Source: Pollenia angustigena (lineage: Eukaryota; Arthropoda; Insecta; Diptera; Polleniidae). Taken from it: a stretch of 64,000 bases of DNA. Shown here piece by piece: positions 21,658 through 32,326 of this stretch. The stretch spans positions 203,812,208 to 203,876,207 of the forward strand of contig OV884058.1 of NCBI GenBank assembly GCA_930367215.1, in the 5' to 3' direction. The notes below the pieces were generated by a model. That model did not search any database. It had not been told where the DNA came from and saw nothing but the letters and a program-made list of their open reading frames with translations. The translations under genes were made by a program, and so were the position numbers. Position 1 is the stretch's first letter; every line of letters starts with the position of its first letter.

Positions 21658-23903
21658 TTCATCCATAAAGATTTTAGACAAACTAAAGATATTAAACCAA
21701 ATAAAACTGTTAAACGTATAAGACTTATAGCAACAGTTTTACTTGTAACAATATCAAAGCTTGAACAAAATACATCAACAATAAAAAAGTGGGTTTATCT
21801 CGTCTTACACTCCCCACTACAATTAGTTGAAATTCTCTCAACATTAATTGTAGTTGTAAGTAGGTTAAGAAAAACAAAATAAAAAACAAACAACAACTTA
21901 CAAAAGATGTTGTCAATTAAGTGTTTTTTTAGGCCGTGCACTTGCCTGTTTATTATCAAAAAGTAATTTCAATTTTTGGGAATAAAAAATTTTAATTTCA
22001 AAAGATTTTGTTATTTGTGCTTAATTCCCAGTTTTTATTCTTGATAAAAACACTTGAAATTTATTGTTGATGGGATAAGCTATTCCTATGCATTTCACTG
22101 GTTGCTTAGGCCAGATCATCAGGAAACTTCATCCATAAAGATTTTAGACAAACTAAAGATATTAAACCAAATAAAACTGTTAAACGTATAAGACTTATAG
22201 CAACAGTTTTACTTGTAACAATATCAAAGCTTGAACAAAATACATCAACAATAAAAAAGTGGGTTTATCTCGTCTTACACTCCCCACTACAATTAGTTGA
22301 AATTCTCTCAACATTAATTGTAGTTGTAAGTAGGTTAAGAAAAACAAAATAAAAAACAAACAACAACTTACAAAAGATGTTGTCAATTAAGTGTTTTTTT
22401 AGGCCGTGCACTTGCCTGTTTATTATCAAAAAGTAATTTCAATTTTTGGGAATAAAAAATTTTAATTTCAAAAGATTTTGTTATTTGTGCTTAATTCCCA
22501 GTTTTTATTCTTGATAAAAACACTTGAAATTTATTGTTGATGGGATAAGCTATTCCTATGCATTTCACTGGTTGCTTAGGCCAGATCATCAGGAAACTTC
22601 ATCCATAAAGATTTTAGACAAACTAAAGATATTAAACCAAATAAAACTGTTAAACGTATAAGACTTATAGCAACAGTTTTACTTGTAACAATATCAAAGC
22701 TTGAACAAAATACATCAACAATAAAAAAGTGGGTTTATCTCGTCTTACACTCCCCACTACAATTAGTTGAAATTCTCTCAACATTAATTGTAGTTGTAAG
22801 TAGGTTAAGAAAAACAAAATAAAAAACAAACAACAACTTACAAAAGATGTTGTCAATTAAGTGTTTTTTTAGGCCGTGCACTTGCCTGTTTATTATCAAA
22901 AAGTAATTTCAATTTTTGGGAATAAAAAATTTTAATTTCAAAAGATTTTGTTATTTGTGCTTAATTCCCAGTTTTTATTCTTGATAAAAACACTTGAAAT
23001 TTATTGTTGATGGGATAAGCTATTCCTATGCATTTCACTGGTTGCTTAGGCCAGATCATCAGGAAACTTCATCCATAAAGATTTTAGACAAACTAAAGAT
23101 ATTAAACCAAATAAAACTGTTAAACGTATAAGACTTATAGCAACAGTTTTACTTGTAACAATATCAAAGCTTGAACAAAATACATCAACAATAAAAAAGT
23201 GGGTTTATCTCGTCTTACACTCCCCACTACAATTAGTTGAAATTCTCTCAACATTAATTGTAGTTGTAAGTAGGTTAAGAAAAACAAAATAAAAAACAAA
23301 CAACAACTTACAAAAGATGTTGTCAATTAAGTGTTTTTTTAGGCCGTGCACTTGCCTGTTTATTATCAAAAAGTAATTTCAATTTTTGGGAATAAAAAAT
23401 TTTAATTTCAAAAGATTTTGTTATTTGTGCTTAATTCCCAGTTTTTATTCTTGATAAAAACACTTGAAATTTATTGTTGATGGGATAAGCTATTCCTATG
23501 CATTTCACTGGCCTAAGCAACCAGTGAAATGCATAGGAATAGCTTATCCCATCAACAATAAATTTCAAGTGTTTTTATCAAGAATAAAAACTGGGAATTA
23601 AGCACAAATAACAAAATCTTTTGAAATTAAAATTTTTTATTCCCAAAAATTGAAATTACTTTTTGATAATAAACAGGCAAGTGCACGGCCTAAAAAAACA
23701 CTTAATTGACAACATCTTTTGTAAGTTGTTGTTTGTTTTTTATTTTGTTTTTCTTAACCTACTTACAACTACAATTAATGTTGAGAGAATTTCAACTAAT
23801 TGTAGTGGGGAGTGTAAGACGAGATAAACCCACTTTTTTATTGTTGATGTATTTTGTTCAAGCTTTGATATTGTTACAAGTAAAACTGTTGCTATAAGTC
23901 TTA

Positions 23904-24455
23904 TAGTGCATTTACACCTACGCCATAAACAGGTTATAAGTTGTTTATGATGATAAACTAGTTTGAGAATCTTGTTTATCCATACAAATTATAAACACGT
24001 TTGTAACTAGCTTTTGAGATAAACTAGTTACAAACAACCAGTTTTTGTTAATGCAACTCTGTTTTTCAAATTTTGTTCTGGCAATGCTAGTGATATTTGA
24101 CATTTCCTCAAAAATAAAAAAAATCAAGTAAAAAACAATTTACTTCTATCTGTAAAAAAAAGGCAAAACAATAGTAAGAAAAATAAAATAAACAAAGAAA
24201 ATGTTAAAAAAAATTACAAATTTATAAGAAATGTTAGTTTTTCTACATATTTTCTTTTAGATGGACAACGGAAATAAAAGGTTTGTTTATATGTTCGTAT
24301 GTATGTGCGTCAACGTTTTTTTTTTTATTATTGGGGCTAAGAACTTGTCAAAGATAAACAACTTAACTGTCAAAAATGCTGATGTAAACGGTATAGTTTA
24401 TGAAAGTAGTTTACAATCGTAAACTAGTTTGAAAATTACAAGTGTAAATGCACTA
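23904..24455. mobile_element. Harbinger-like MITE inside one unit of the palindrome
   Basis: The ends TAGTGCATTTACAC and GTGTAAATGCACTA are exact inverses, with TTA on both sides (23901-23903 and 24456-24458). The other units read cttatacgttt through this point, which gives the empty site directly. Subterminal 'aactagttt' and 'cataaac' motifs recur. Only one of the units has it, so it arrived after the array had formed or was never copied. Confidence 0.9.
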
Positions 24456-24519
24456 TTATACGTTTAACAGTTTTATTTGGTTTAATATCTTTAGTTTGTC
24501 TAAAATCTTTATGGATGAA

Positions 24520-24565
24520 GTTTCCTGATGATCTGGCCTAAGCAACCAGTGAAATGCATAGGAAT
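24520..24565 (+). ncRNA. Hammerhead ribozyme, right arm of the palindrome (representative)
   Basis: The same ribozyme on the plus strand: GTTTC (24520-24524), CTGATGA (24525-24531), stem II CTGG/CCAG around CCTAAGCAA, GAAA (24551-24554), TGCAT, cleavage predicted after A24560, then GGAAT. Other intact plus-strand copies: 24991-25036, 25461-25506, 25931-25976 and 26401-26446. Tandem units in one orientation would give RNA cut into 470-nt monomers. Confidence 0.72.
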
Positions 24566-26552
24566 AGCTTATCCCATCAACAATAAATTTCAAGTGTTTT
24601 TATCAAGAATAAAAACTGGGAATTAAGCACAAATAACAAAATCTTTTGAAATTAAAAATTTTTTATTCCCAAAAATTGAAATTACTTTTTGATAATAAAC
24701 AGGCAAGTGCACGGCCTAAAAAAACACTTAATTGACAACATCTTTTGTAAGTTGTTGTTTGTTTTTTATTTTGTTTTTCTTAACCTACTTACAACTACAA
24801 TTAATGTTGAGAGAATTTCAACTAATTGTAGTGGGGAGTGTAAGACGAGATAAACCCACTTTTTTATTGTTGATGTATTTTGTTCAAGCTTTGATATTGT
24901 TACAAGTAAAACTGTTGCTATAAGTCTTATACGTTTAACAGTTTTATTTGGTTTAATATCTTTAGTTTGTCTAAAATCTTTATGGATGAAGTTTCCTGAT
25001 GATCTGGCCTAAGCAACCAGTGAAATGCATAGGAATAGCTTATCCCATCAACAATAAATTTCAAGTGTTTTTATCAAGAATAAAAACTGGGAATTAAGCA
25101 CAAATAACAAAATCTTTTGAAATTAAAATTTTTTATTCCCAAAAATTGAAATTACTTTTTGATAATAAACAGGCAAGTGCACGGCCTAAAAAAACACTTA
25201 ATTGACAACATCTTTTGTAAGTTGTTGTTTGTTTTTTATTTTGTTTTTCTTAACCTACTTACAACTACAATTAATGTTGAGAGAATTTCAACTAATTGTA
25301 GTGGGGAGTGTAAGACGAGATAAACCCACTTTTTTATTGTTGATGTATTTTGTTCAAGCTTTGATATTGTTACAAGTAAAACTGTTGCTATAAGTCTTAT
25401 ACGTTTAACAGTTTTATTTGGTTTAATATCTTTAGTTTGTCTAAAATCTTTATGGATGAAGTTTCCTGATGATCTGGCCTAAGCAACCAGTGAAATGCAT
25501 AGGAATAGCTTATCCCATCAACAATAAATTTCAAGTGTTTTTATCAAGAATAAAAACTGGGAATTAAGCACAAATAACAAAATCTTTTGAAATTAAAATT
25601 TTTTATTCCCAAAAATTGAAATTACTTTTTGATAATAAACAGGCAAGTGCACGGCCTAAAAAAACACTTAATTGACAACATCTTTTGTAAGTTGTTGTTT
25701 GTTTTTTATTTTGTTTTTCTTAACCTACTTACAACTACAATTAATGTTGAGAGAATTTCAACTAATTGTAGTGGGGAGTGTAAGACGAGATAAACCCACT
25801 TTTTTATTGTTGATGTATTTTGTTCAAGCTTTGATATTGTTACAAGTAAAACTGTTGCTATAAGTCTTATACGTTTAACAGTTTTATTTGGTTTAATATC
25901 TTTAGTTTGTCTAAAATCTTTATGGATGAAGTTTCCTGATGATCTGGCCTAAGCAACCAGTGAAATGCATAGGAATAGCTTATCCCATCAACAATAAATT
26001 TCAAGTGTTTTTATCAAGAATAAAAACTGGGAATTAAGCACAAATAACAAAATCTTTTGAAATTAAAATTTTTTATTCCCAAAAATTGAAATTACTTTTT
26101 GATAATAAACAGGCAAGTGCACGGCCTAAAAAAACACTTAATTGACAACATCTTTTGTAAGTTGTTGTTTGTTTTTTATTTTGTTTTTCTTAACCTACTT
26201 ACAACTACAATTAATGTTGAGAGAATTTCAACTAATTGTAGTGGGGAGTGTAAGACGAGATAAACCCACTTTTTTATTGTTGATGTATTTTGTTCAAGCT
26301 TTGATATTGTTACAAGTAAAACTGTTGCTATAAGTCTTATACGTTTAACAGTTTTATTTGGTTTAATATCTTTAGTTTGTCTAAAATCTTTATGGATGAA
26401 GTTTCCTGATGATCTGGCCTAAGCAACCAGTGAAATGCATAGGAATAGCTTATCCCATCAACAATAAATTTCAAGTGTTTTTATCAAGAATAAAAACTGG
26501 GAATTAAGCACAAATAACAAAATCTTTTGAAATTTTCATTAAACTTTAATAA

Positions 26553-26558
26553 CATTTA
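26553..26558 (-). terminator. Poly(A) signal of cuticular gene 2
   Basis: TTTATT on the plus strand gives AATAAA on the minus strand, about 60 bases beyond the stop and 19 bases short of the palindromic array. This leaves almost no room between the transcript end and the array. Confidence 0.55.
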
Positions 26559-26616
26559 TTTTTATATCCAAAATATACAAATAGTCAACTGAGTGAAAAA
26601 TAAAAGTTTTATAACA

Positions 26617-27384
26617 TTAAGCCACGGGTAAATAATAACGAGTCGGTTTAATAGCATCACCAATTTGGTAGCCATACGAAAAACCTCCAATGCCGGTTGT
26701 TAGAGCTGTCTTCGCACTAGGAACTGATTTGTAAACAGTCAATGTCGGTTTTGCGGACTTAATAGGAGACGATAAGATAATCTGACGATTTTTTAATAAT
26801 GCTGACTTCTGCAACGATTTCTGCTTCTCTTGTTCGGCTGAGAAACGAGCAAAGAATTCTTTTTTAGCTTCAGCCACTTCAGTAGTATCCTCAACAGGTT
26901 TGGGCAGAATATTGGAAGCTAAACGATTACCCTCAAGTATAGCTTTGTGTGCAGCTAAATGTTGCTCTCGGGCAGCAGCAACTTCTGGTGTTTCCTGAAC
27001 TATTTGGGGAATTTCCGGACTAAATTTTGGCAAATTGGTGGCCGCTACATGGAAACCCTCAGCATCTGCCGTATAATCAACAGTTTGTAATAGACCATTG
27101 GCATCTATATAGGAATAAGAACCGGTGGTTACACCATCTAAAGTACGAACTTCTTGTTTGGTCGACAACGGTTCGCTATAACCATAAGAATATTGACCCA
27201 AAGTGTCCTGAGTAAAATATTGTTGAACTTGCTGCTGCTGCTGTTGTTGAGATTGTAATCCTGGCTGTGGTTGGGTTCTTACCACCAGCAAAGGTGTTTG
27301 CAATTGTTGCAAAGGCACGGGATACAAATAGGTTTCGGCTAAAGTGTAGGAGATAAAAATGCTGACAATTAAGAAAAATTTCAT
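26617..27384 (-). CDS. Cuticular protein with RR-1 chitin-binding domain (gene 2)
   Basis: A 255-residue secreted cuticle protein starting at ATG 27384. Residues 1-16 (MKFFLIVSIFISYTLA) are a signal peptide. A Gln-rich stretch (residues 44-55) precedes the Rebers-Riddiford RR-1 domain at about 63-119: LGQYSYGYSEPLSTKQEV, GSYSYIDANGLLQTVDY, TADAEGFHVAATNLP. Two related segments follow, VQETPEVAAAREQHLAAHKA (129-148) and VEDTTEVAEAKKEFFAR (164-180), a repeat common in insect cuticle proteins. The tail GGFSYGYQIGDAIKPTRYYL is Tyr-rich. It is intronless, like gene 1, and shares its domain and leader motifs, so the two are probably old tandem duplicates now pushed apart and inverted. Its stop lies only 83 bases from the ribozyme palindrome. 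Confidence 0.93.
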   Translation of the reverse strand: MKFFLIVSIFISYTLAETYLYPVPLQQLQTPLLVVRTQPQPGLQSQQQQQQQVQQYFTQDTLGQYSYGYSEPLSTKQEVRTLDGVTTGSYSYIDANGLLQTVDYTADAEGFHVAATNLPKFSPEIPQIVQETPEVAAAREQHLAAHKAILEGNRLASNILPKPVEDTTEVAEAKKEFFARFSAEQEKQKSLQKSALLKNRQIILSSPIKSAKPTLTVYKSVPSAKTALTTGIGGFSYGYQIGDAIKPTRYYLPVA

Positions 27385-27431
27385 TTTATTTGATTTTATT
27401 TTTTAGTTTTGTTATTATTAAATAATATTTT

Positions 27432-27546
27432 GTTTTTCTTTAGCGCTGCTAGTACTTTTAACAGTTTTATGTTTAGACTAGTACTCGCTCTTGAGAACTG
27501 TTAAATTGGTTTGTGTTTTGATTACACAATTGTTCTTCCTTTTATA
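27432..27546 (-). promoter_or_regulatory. Core promoter and leader of cuticular gene 2
   Basis: On the minus strand TATAAAAG is at 27546-27539. The leader carries GCGAGTACTAGT (27488-27477) and CTAGCAGCGCT (27442-27432), exact matches to the leader of cuticular gene 1 and in the same order, but with different spacing. An ACAATTGT box just after TATA is also shared. The transcription start should fall near 27515. Confidence 0.65.
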
Positions 27547-28287
27547 GGAAAATAGCATTACAAGCAGGACCTGAAGAACGTTTATTTCTTTTTTTTTACT
27601 GAACTTTTATGTGACACAAGCACTAGTTTCCAAAAAAAAAAAAAATTACCAAAATCCATATAGAATAGTCGTATGAGTATCACCAGCTACAAAAATACCA
27701 CGCGATATCATTGCATGCTTATGTGTACTATAAAGTTCAAAACATATTTCAAGGAAGGTCATCCAGTTTACTTTTACTCCATATTACATATGGATATGTA
27801 TGGTCAAAATATCTGCTCTTGTGCTTTTAAATGATATTTCCTTATTTGCAAAAGTATAGCATTCAGTATGGGGTATTTCATATTTGTTATTGCTTTTTTC
27901 TTGGAAACTAGATACGATAAACAAAATAGAACGTCAATTGAAATAATGCGCTAGTTGCGTTTGTTTGCATATACACTGTAAAACAGATGACTTGTGGAAT
28001 GCCATAAAGCAACATGTGCTTGAGCAAGCAGCTTAGTTAGAAGAGATAAACAGATAAAGCTGAAAGAATAGTACTACCAACTTATAAGCATATCCTCGAC
28101 AAGACTTCTGAAGACACAGTTATTGCCCGTTTATACTGCAACGAAATCTAAACTTACGAGATTTTGACGGAATTTACTCCAAATCTTATTGTACTTAGTG
28201 ATGCAATTATGGCTTTTTTCATATAGTATTTAGTGGTTTAAAAACCAATTACTATTTAATTAAAAAAAAAACTAAACAAAAACAAAG
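27547..28287. other. Upstream region of cuticular gene 2
   Basis: No coding region. At 28122-28175 there is 'gcccgtttatactgcaacga' with 'cgagattttgacgg', related in inverse to 36395-36435, so a repeat end is present. The rest may hold regulatory DNA of the gene. Confidence 0.4.
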
Positions 28288-28645
28288 ATTGTGGATTTTT
28301 AAAACTGTACCCATTTTCTATAACTTTGGTGAGAACTTCTCGCATCGAAAAGATGTGAAACAAAATATTTCATCGTTTCTCCAAAAATAAAAAATATTGT
28401 CTGTAACTCAAAAACTATAAAAAGAGATTACGTCGTTACCTTTGTAAATCTCAAAATATTCCACTCGAAGCCGATGTGAAATTGCAGACGTTGAAAACGC
28501 CAATCACACATGTCGTTGACGGCAACCAATATTTACTAAAATTTGAACATTTTGAACGACGACGGTGAAAATACAACCGCCGGCTATACCAAATAATGTA
28601 AAATGCGCCTTTAATGTTTGTTATTTGCAAAAAAGCTTTGAAAAC
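28288..28645. repeat. Dispersed repeat family E, copy 1
   Basis: Inverse copy of 59106-59462: shared blocks include 'gagaacttctcgcatcgaaaag', 'catcgtttctc', 'gccgatgtgaaattgcagacgttgaaaacgcc' and 'aaaatttgaacattttgaacgacg'. A further partial copy of its end is at 55190-55290. Non-coding. Confidence 0.6.
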
Positions 28646-28716
28646 ATTCATATATTTTTAAAAAATGTTAAAAGCAAAATAATTTAACAATGAAAAAATC
28701 CGCCAAGAACAAAATA

Positions 28717-29422
28717 CAGTGCAACTTCGATAATCTGGTCACATATACATAGTTTTATGATCGGTCGGTTTATCGAGTTGCCGTATTATAGCCGTTAAAA
28801 TTATTGAAATATTCTAAGAGAATTAAAACATTAATTTACTATTTGGAAACTTTGTCCGCATCAATTTTTAGATAGCGAATACCATACCATCACTTAAAAT
28901 TATTTCAGCAGCCTGAGATCGCTGAATAACCGTCCTACCTAAAGCCCAACCTCTAATTCTGGATTTCTGCTGTATGAAAAAGGTTAAAAAATTATTTTGG
29001 TTAAAATGTTACCGAGTCCATTATAAGTAATTACTCGAAATCAATTGTTTTATCTACTCTTATATTTTTTTAATTTGGCAAATCTTTGATTAAGGAACAA
29101 ATAGTTTTTTGGCTGCCTAAAAGTTTTTCCCTCATCTAGACTTTGCAAAATATCGCATTCTTGTTTAAAGTTAATGTTTTATGTATGCGATTTTTATTTA
29201 GCAAAAACGGCAGACACTTGGTAAAAAAATGAGACAAGCACGCTTGCGAAGTAAAGAACCGAAACTGAAGTAATGAGAGGTAAAATAACGGCATTTTTTT
29301 CTTGCATAAAAAAAATTTGTACGAAATGTAGCGGTAAATATTTTATATTGTCCGAAATGTAGAAGCGTCCGAAAATTGGAGTGACCGGACTGGCGCATGT
29401 CCGGACTATCGAAGTTGCACTG
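28717..29422. mobile_element. Tc1/mariner-superfamily element (pogo/Tigger-like ends)
   Basis: CAGTGCAACTTCGATAATC on the left is the inverse of the right end ACTATCGAAGTTGCACTG except for one base; TA stands at 28715-28716 and 29423-29424. No transposase is recognisable in 706 bp, so it is non-autonomous or internally deleted. Confidence 0.8.
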
Positions 29423-29497
29423 TACTTATATCTTCCGTGTAGTGTTGCCAGAAACCAAAGTTCAAGTAACTGGACAATGTAAGCAGTTCTCCTGGAT

Positions 29498-30165
29498 TTT
29501 AAACTATTTATGGTTTTTAATCCAAATTTTTTAATATTTTTAATTAGGCTAAAGTTCATCAAATTTAATAACCACAATACTGATTATTGTTAAAGCTAAG
29601 GCACGAGCTCTACGTTTGCATTTGTCCTTCAAGTTGTGCTGAAAAAGGTCAACAAGAAAAAGAAAGACATAAAAATGAAAAACAAAAACAAAAAATGTAC
29701 TTTGAACTTCAAGAAGAATTCTTGACAAAAAGTACGAAAAAACAGAAGTAAGGAAAAACATGTAAAATAAATTAAAAATAGATAATCTACCAAAGGTTAA
29801 ATACAATTTGGTTTAAGGATTGATGTTTGACTATTGACGTCAGCAGTCGTCGATGGCTGCGAGTGTTAAACGGCAAGCCCTCTGAAGAGATTGAGTGGTT
29901 GCAATCGAAACATGTAAGGGTAATCTGTCCGTAAAAACGCCTGGGTTCGAGCCCAGCTTCAGTCAAGAATGAAAAATTATCAATAATTTTTTTTATTAAT
30001 TTCATGTTGTAAAATTCCTTTCTTCATAAAAATAATTTAATGAAAATTAAATTTGATGAACTTTAGCCTAATTAAAAATATTAAAAAATTTGGATTAAAA
30101 ACGATAAATAGTTCAACAAAATAACCACAATACTGATTATTTTTTTAAATATTTAAAGTACTTTC
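29498..30165 (+). repeat. Solitary relative of the 562-bp hammerhead repeat
   Basis: From 29563 it follows the 562-bp unit at 61039-64000 closely ('gttaaagctaaggcacgagctc', 'tccttcaagttgtgctgaaaaagg', 'cagcagtcgtcgatggctgc'). Its left border 29498-29562 is an inverted copy of 30048-30117, so this copy is folded back on itself. It lies just left of the Penelope-like element. It holds a hammerhead (29878-29920) and a tRNA-like T-arm at 29936-29953. Confidence 0.85.
29878..29920 (+). ncRNA. Hammerhead ribozyme in the solitary 562-type repeat
   Basis: Helix I CCCT / AGGG; core CTGAAGA (29882-29888); stem II GATTG/CAATC with loop AGTGGTTG; core GAAA (29907-29910); dwarf helix III AC/GT around AT; cleavage predicted after A29916. 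Compared with the array copies, helix I changed from CCAT/ATGG to CCCT/AGGG and stem II from GATCG/CGATC to GATTG/CAATC: both strands changed together, which keeps the pairs. This covariation supports a selected RNA structure. Confidence 0.82.
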
Positions 30166-30361
30166 ACAAAACGTCATGCTTATTGGTATGGAAAGAAAAA
30201 AAACGAAATTAATTTATCTGTATAGATTTTGCACTTTATTTATATATATTTAGTATATAATTGATATTTATTCTTATTTGACCTTTATTTTACAATTATT
30301 TTTAATTATTTAAGCTTGAGGTCTTTTTATTTATTAAAAAATTATATTTATTTATTTCAAT

Positions 30362-32326
30362 ATCAATGTAAATACAACTCGGGAGGATATTCCAAGGGAT
30401 GTTAAGTGGATGCTATCATTAGGACCAAAATATGTTTTACCAGTAACGCTAAAAATGATAACAGAAGGAGAGGATTTAGTTCAAACCATAGAGGGGAAGG
30501 AGGATCAAGAAATAGCTAGAAATAAATTAACAACTATTTTGGACAATCATTTAAACAAAATGAGATTAGATAACAGGGATAAGTTTATATTAGATAAATT
30601 TAATAAGACGAAAAGTTTTTTAAAGAGAAATAAGAATATATTAGTATTAAAGGCAGATAAGGGTAACACAACCGTGGCTATGTATAAAGCAGATTATGAC
30701 ATAAGAATTGATAATATCATAGAAGATGATACAAAATATAAGGTAATCAATAGGGATCCTACGAATAAATTGGTGAAAACAAATAATGAAATTATAGAAG
30801 AACTTTTTAGGCAAAAAATTATTTCTGTATCCGAAAGATATAAACTAAAAACGAATATTGCTACTTCTCCAAAATTTTATGGTTTACCAAAAATCCACAA
30901 GGTTGGTTTTCCTTTGAGACCAATATGCTGTTTTATTAACTCACCTTCTTATGAATTGTGTAGATATTTAACTAATATTTTAAAAAGAATAACTGAACAT
31001 TCTATATATAATGTTAAAGATTCATTGCAATTTAAAGAGAAGTTAAGTAATCATTGTATACAAACAAATGAAAAGTTAATTTCATTAGATGTGGTATCTC
31101 TATTTCCTAGTGTACCAGTCACTTTAGCACTTGAAATAATAGAGCAAAAATGGAACATAATAGAGCAATATACGAAAATTGGCAAGGGGTTGTTTTTAAG
31201 AATTTTAAAGTTTTGTATAGAGGATAACAGATACTTAAGTTGTAATGGGAAAGTATATACACAACTGAAGGGACTTCCAATGGGATCTCCTGCTTCTCCA
31301 ATTGTAGCAGATATTGTAATGGAAAGATTACTTGATACATCCATTCAAAAATTAAATATTAAACCCAAAATAATGATAAAATATGTTGATGACATTTTCT
31401 GCATTATTAATGAATGTGGGGTAGATAACTAGTTAAACACATTTAATGGGTTTAATAGTAATATTAAATTCACTTTGGAAATGGAAAGTAATTCAAAATT
31501 ACCTTTCTTGGATACGTGTGTAATAAGAAAGGGAAATAAATTGTTAATAGATTGGTATCAAAAACCAACAGCATCAGGCAGAATTATAAATTATTATTCA
31601 GGACACAGTAAAAGGATTATTATAAATACTGCTAGAAATTTAATTAATAGGGTACTAACAATTAGTGACAAGGTTTATCAGAGGAAAAACATAATTAAAA
31701 TTAGAAACATATTAAGGGAAAACAATTTTCCAAATAGTTTAAGTTATGGATTAATTAAACAATATAAAGATAGGAGTAATGGGAATACAAGAATTACCAG
31801 TACAATAGAACCAATGATATATAAATTATTATCATACATAGCCAATGTTTCGGAAAGAATAAAAGAATCGGCAATCTTTGACACGGACAAATATAAGGTA
31901 GCATACAAAGCTTATAACACATTGAACAGTTTATTTAGCAAGACAAAAGATAGAACTAGTAAATGGGATATGTCAAACATTGTTTACAAAATTCCTTGCA
32001 AGGGAAATGATAATGAAAGATGCAACCAGGTTTACATAGGTACAACGAAGAACAAATTAAGGACTAGAATTGCGGGACATAAATCCGACCAAAAATATAG
32101 GGACATTAATTCTAAAACGACAGCATTAAGTCATCATTGTTATCAATCTAATCACTATCCAAATTTTGAAGAAGTGTCGGTCTTAAACACAGAAACTAAC
32201 TACAAACGCAGATATATATTGGAAATGTTACACATAATTAATACACCAACGGCACAGAGAATAAATTTTAAAGCAGACACAGAACATATAGCGAATAATT
32301 ATAGGAATTTAGTTATTAAGGGATAG
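30362..32326 (+). pseudogene. Penelope-like reverse transcriptase / GIY-YIG endonuclease, one in-frame stop
   Basis: The enzyme would copy RNA primed at a nick made by its own endonuclease. In frame from about 30362 (TTREDIPRDVKWMLSLGPKY) it shows the DKG motif (LVLKADKGNTTVAMYK), RT motif 2 (LPKIHKVGFPLRPI), motif A (LISLDVVSLFPSV), motif B (LKGLPMGSPASPIVAD) and motif C (IKYVDDIFCII). TAG at 31430-31432 breaks it ten codons after YVDD. The same frame resumes with LPFLDTCVIRKG, the thumb region, then the GIY-YIG domain: VYKIPCKGNDNERCNQVYIG, RTRIAGHKSD and the Glu in YILEMLHI. The N terminus is missing. Apart from truncation and the single TAG, all motifs are intact, so the insertion is fairly young. 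The catalytic frame may have been used in trans by neighbouring repeats, but this copy itself is probably dead. Confidence 0.9.

Larger units (their letters stand above)
21492..26534. repeat. Palindromic array of a 470-bp hammerhead-bearing tandem repeat
   Basis: Left arm: units start at 21492, 21962, 22432 and 22902 plus a 140-base partial unit to 23511, all in one orientation and, as far as I can compare, identical. Then a 9-base spacer (23512-23520) and the same sequence inverted: a 140-base partial to 23660, a unit carrying a MITE (23661-24686), units 24687-25156, 25157-25626, 25627-26096, and a 438-base partial to 26534. The only length change seen is one extra A near 24655. TTTCATTAAAC flanks the whole array on both sides (21481-21491, 26534-26544). 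Decayed relatives lie at 41470-42055 and 49785-50050. The repeated 63-codon open frame has no ATG and is not considered a gene. A collapsed or misjoined assembly could alter the copy number. Confidence 0.95.

Noticed and set aside
21725..21916. A 63-codon open frame repeated in each 470-bp unit
   Set aside because: It starts with TTG, has no ATG, no domain, and its repetition is only that of the satellite.
29878..29965. tRNA gene (Ser-like) in the 29.9-kb repeat
   Set aside because: A D-arm-like and a perfect T-arm-like hairpin are present, but the former is stem II of a complete hammerhead and there is no proper anticodon arm.
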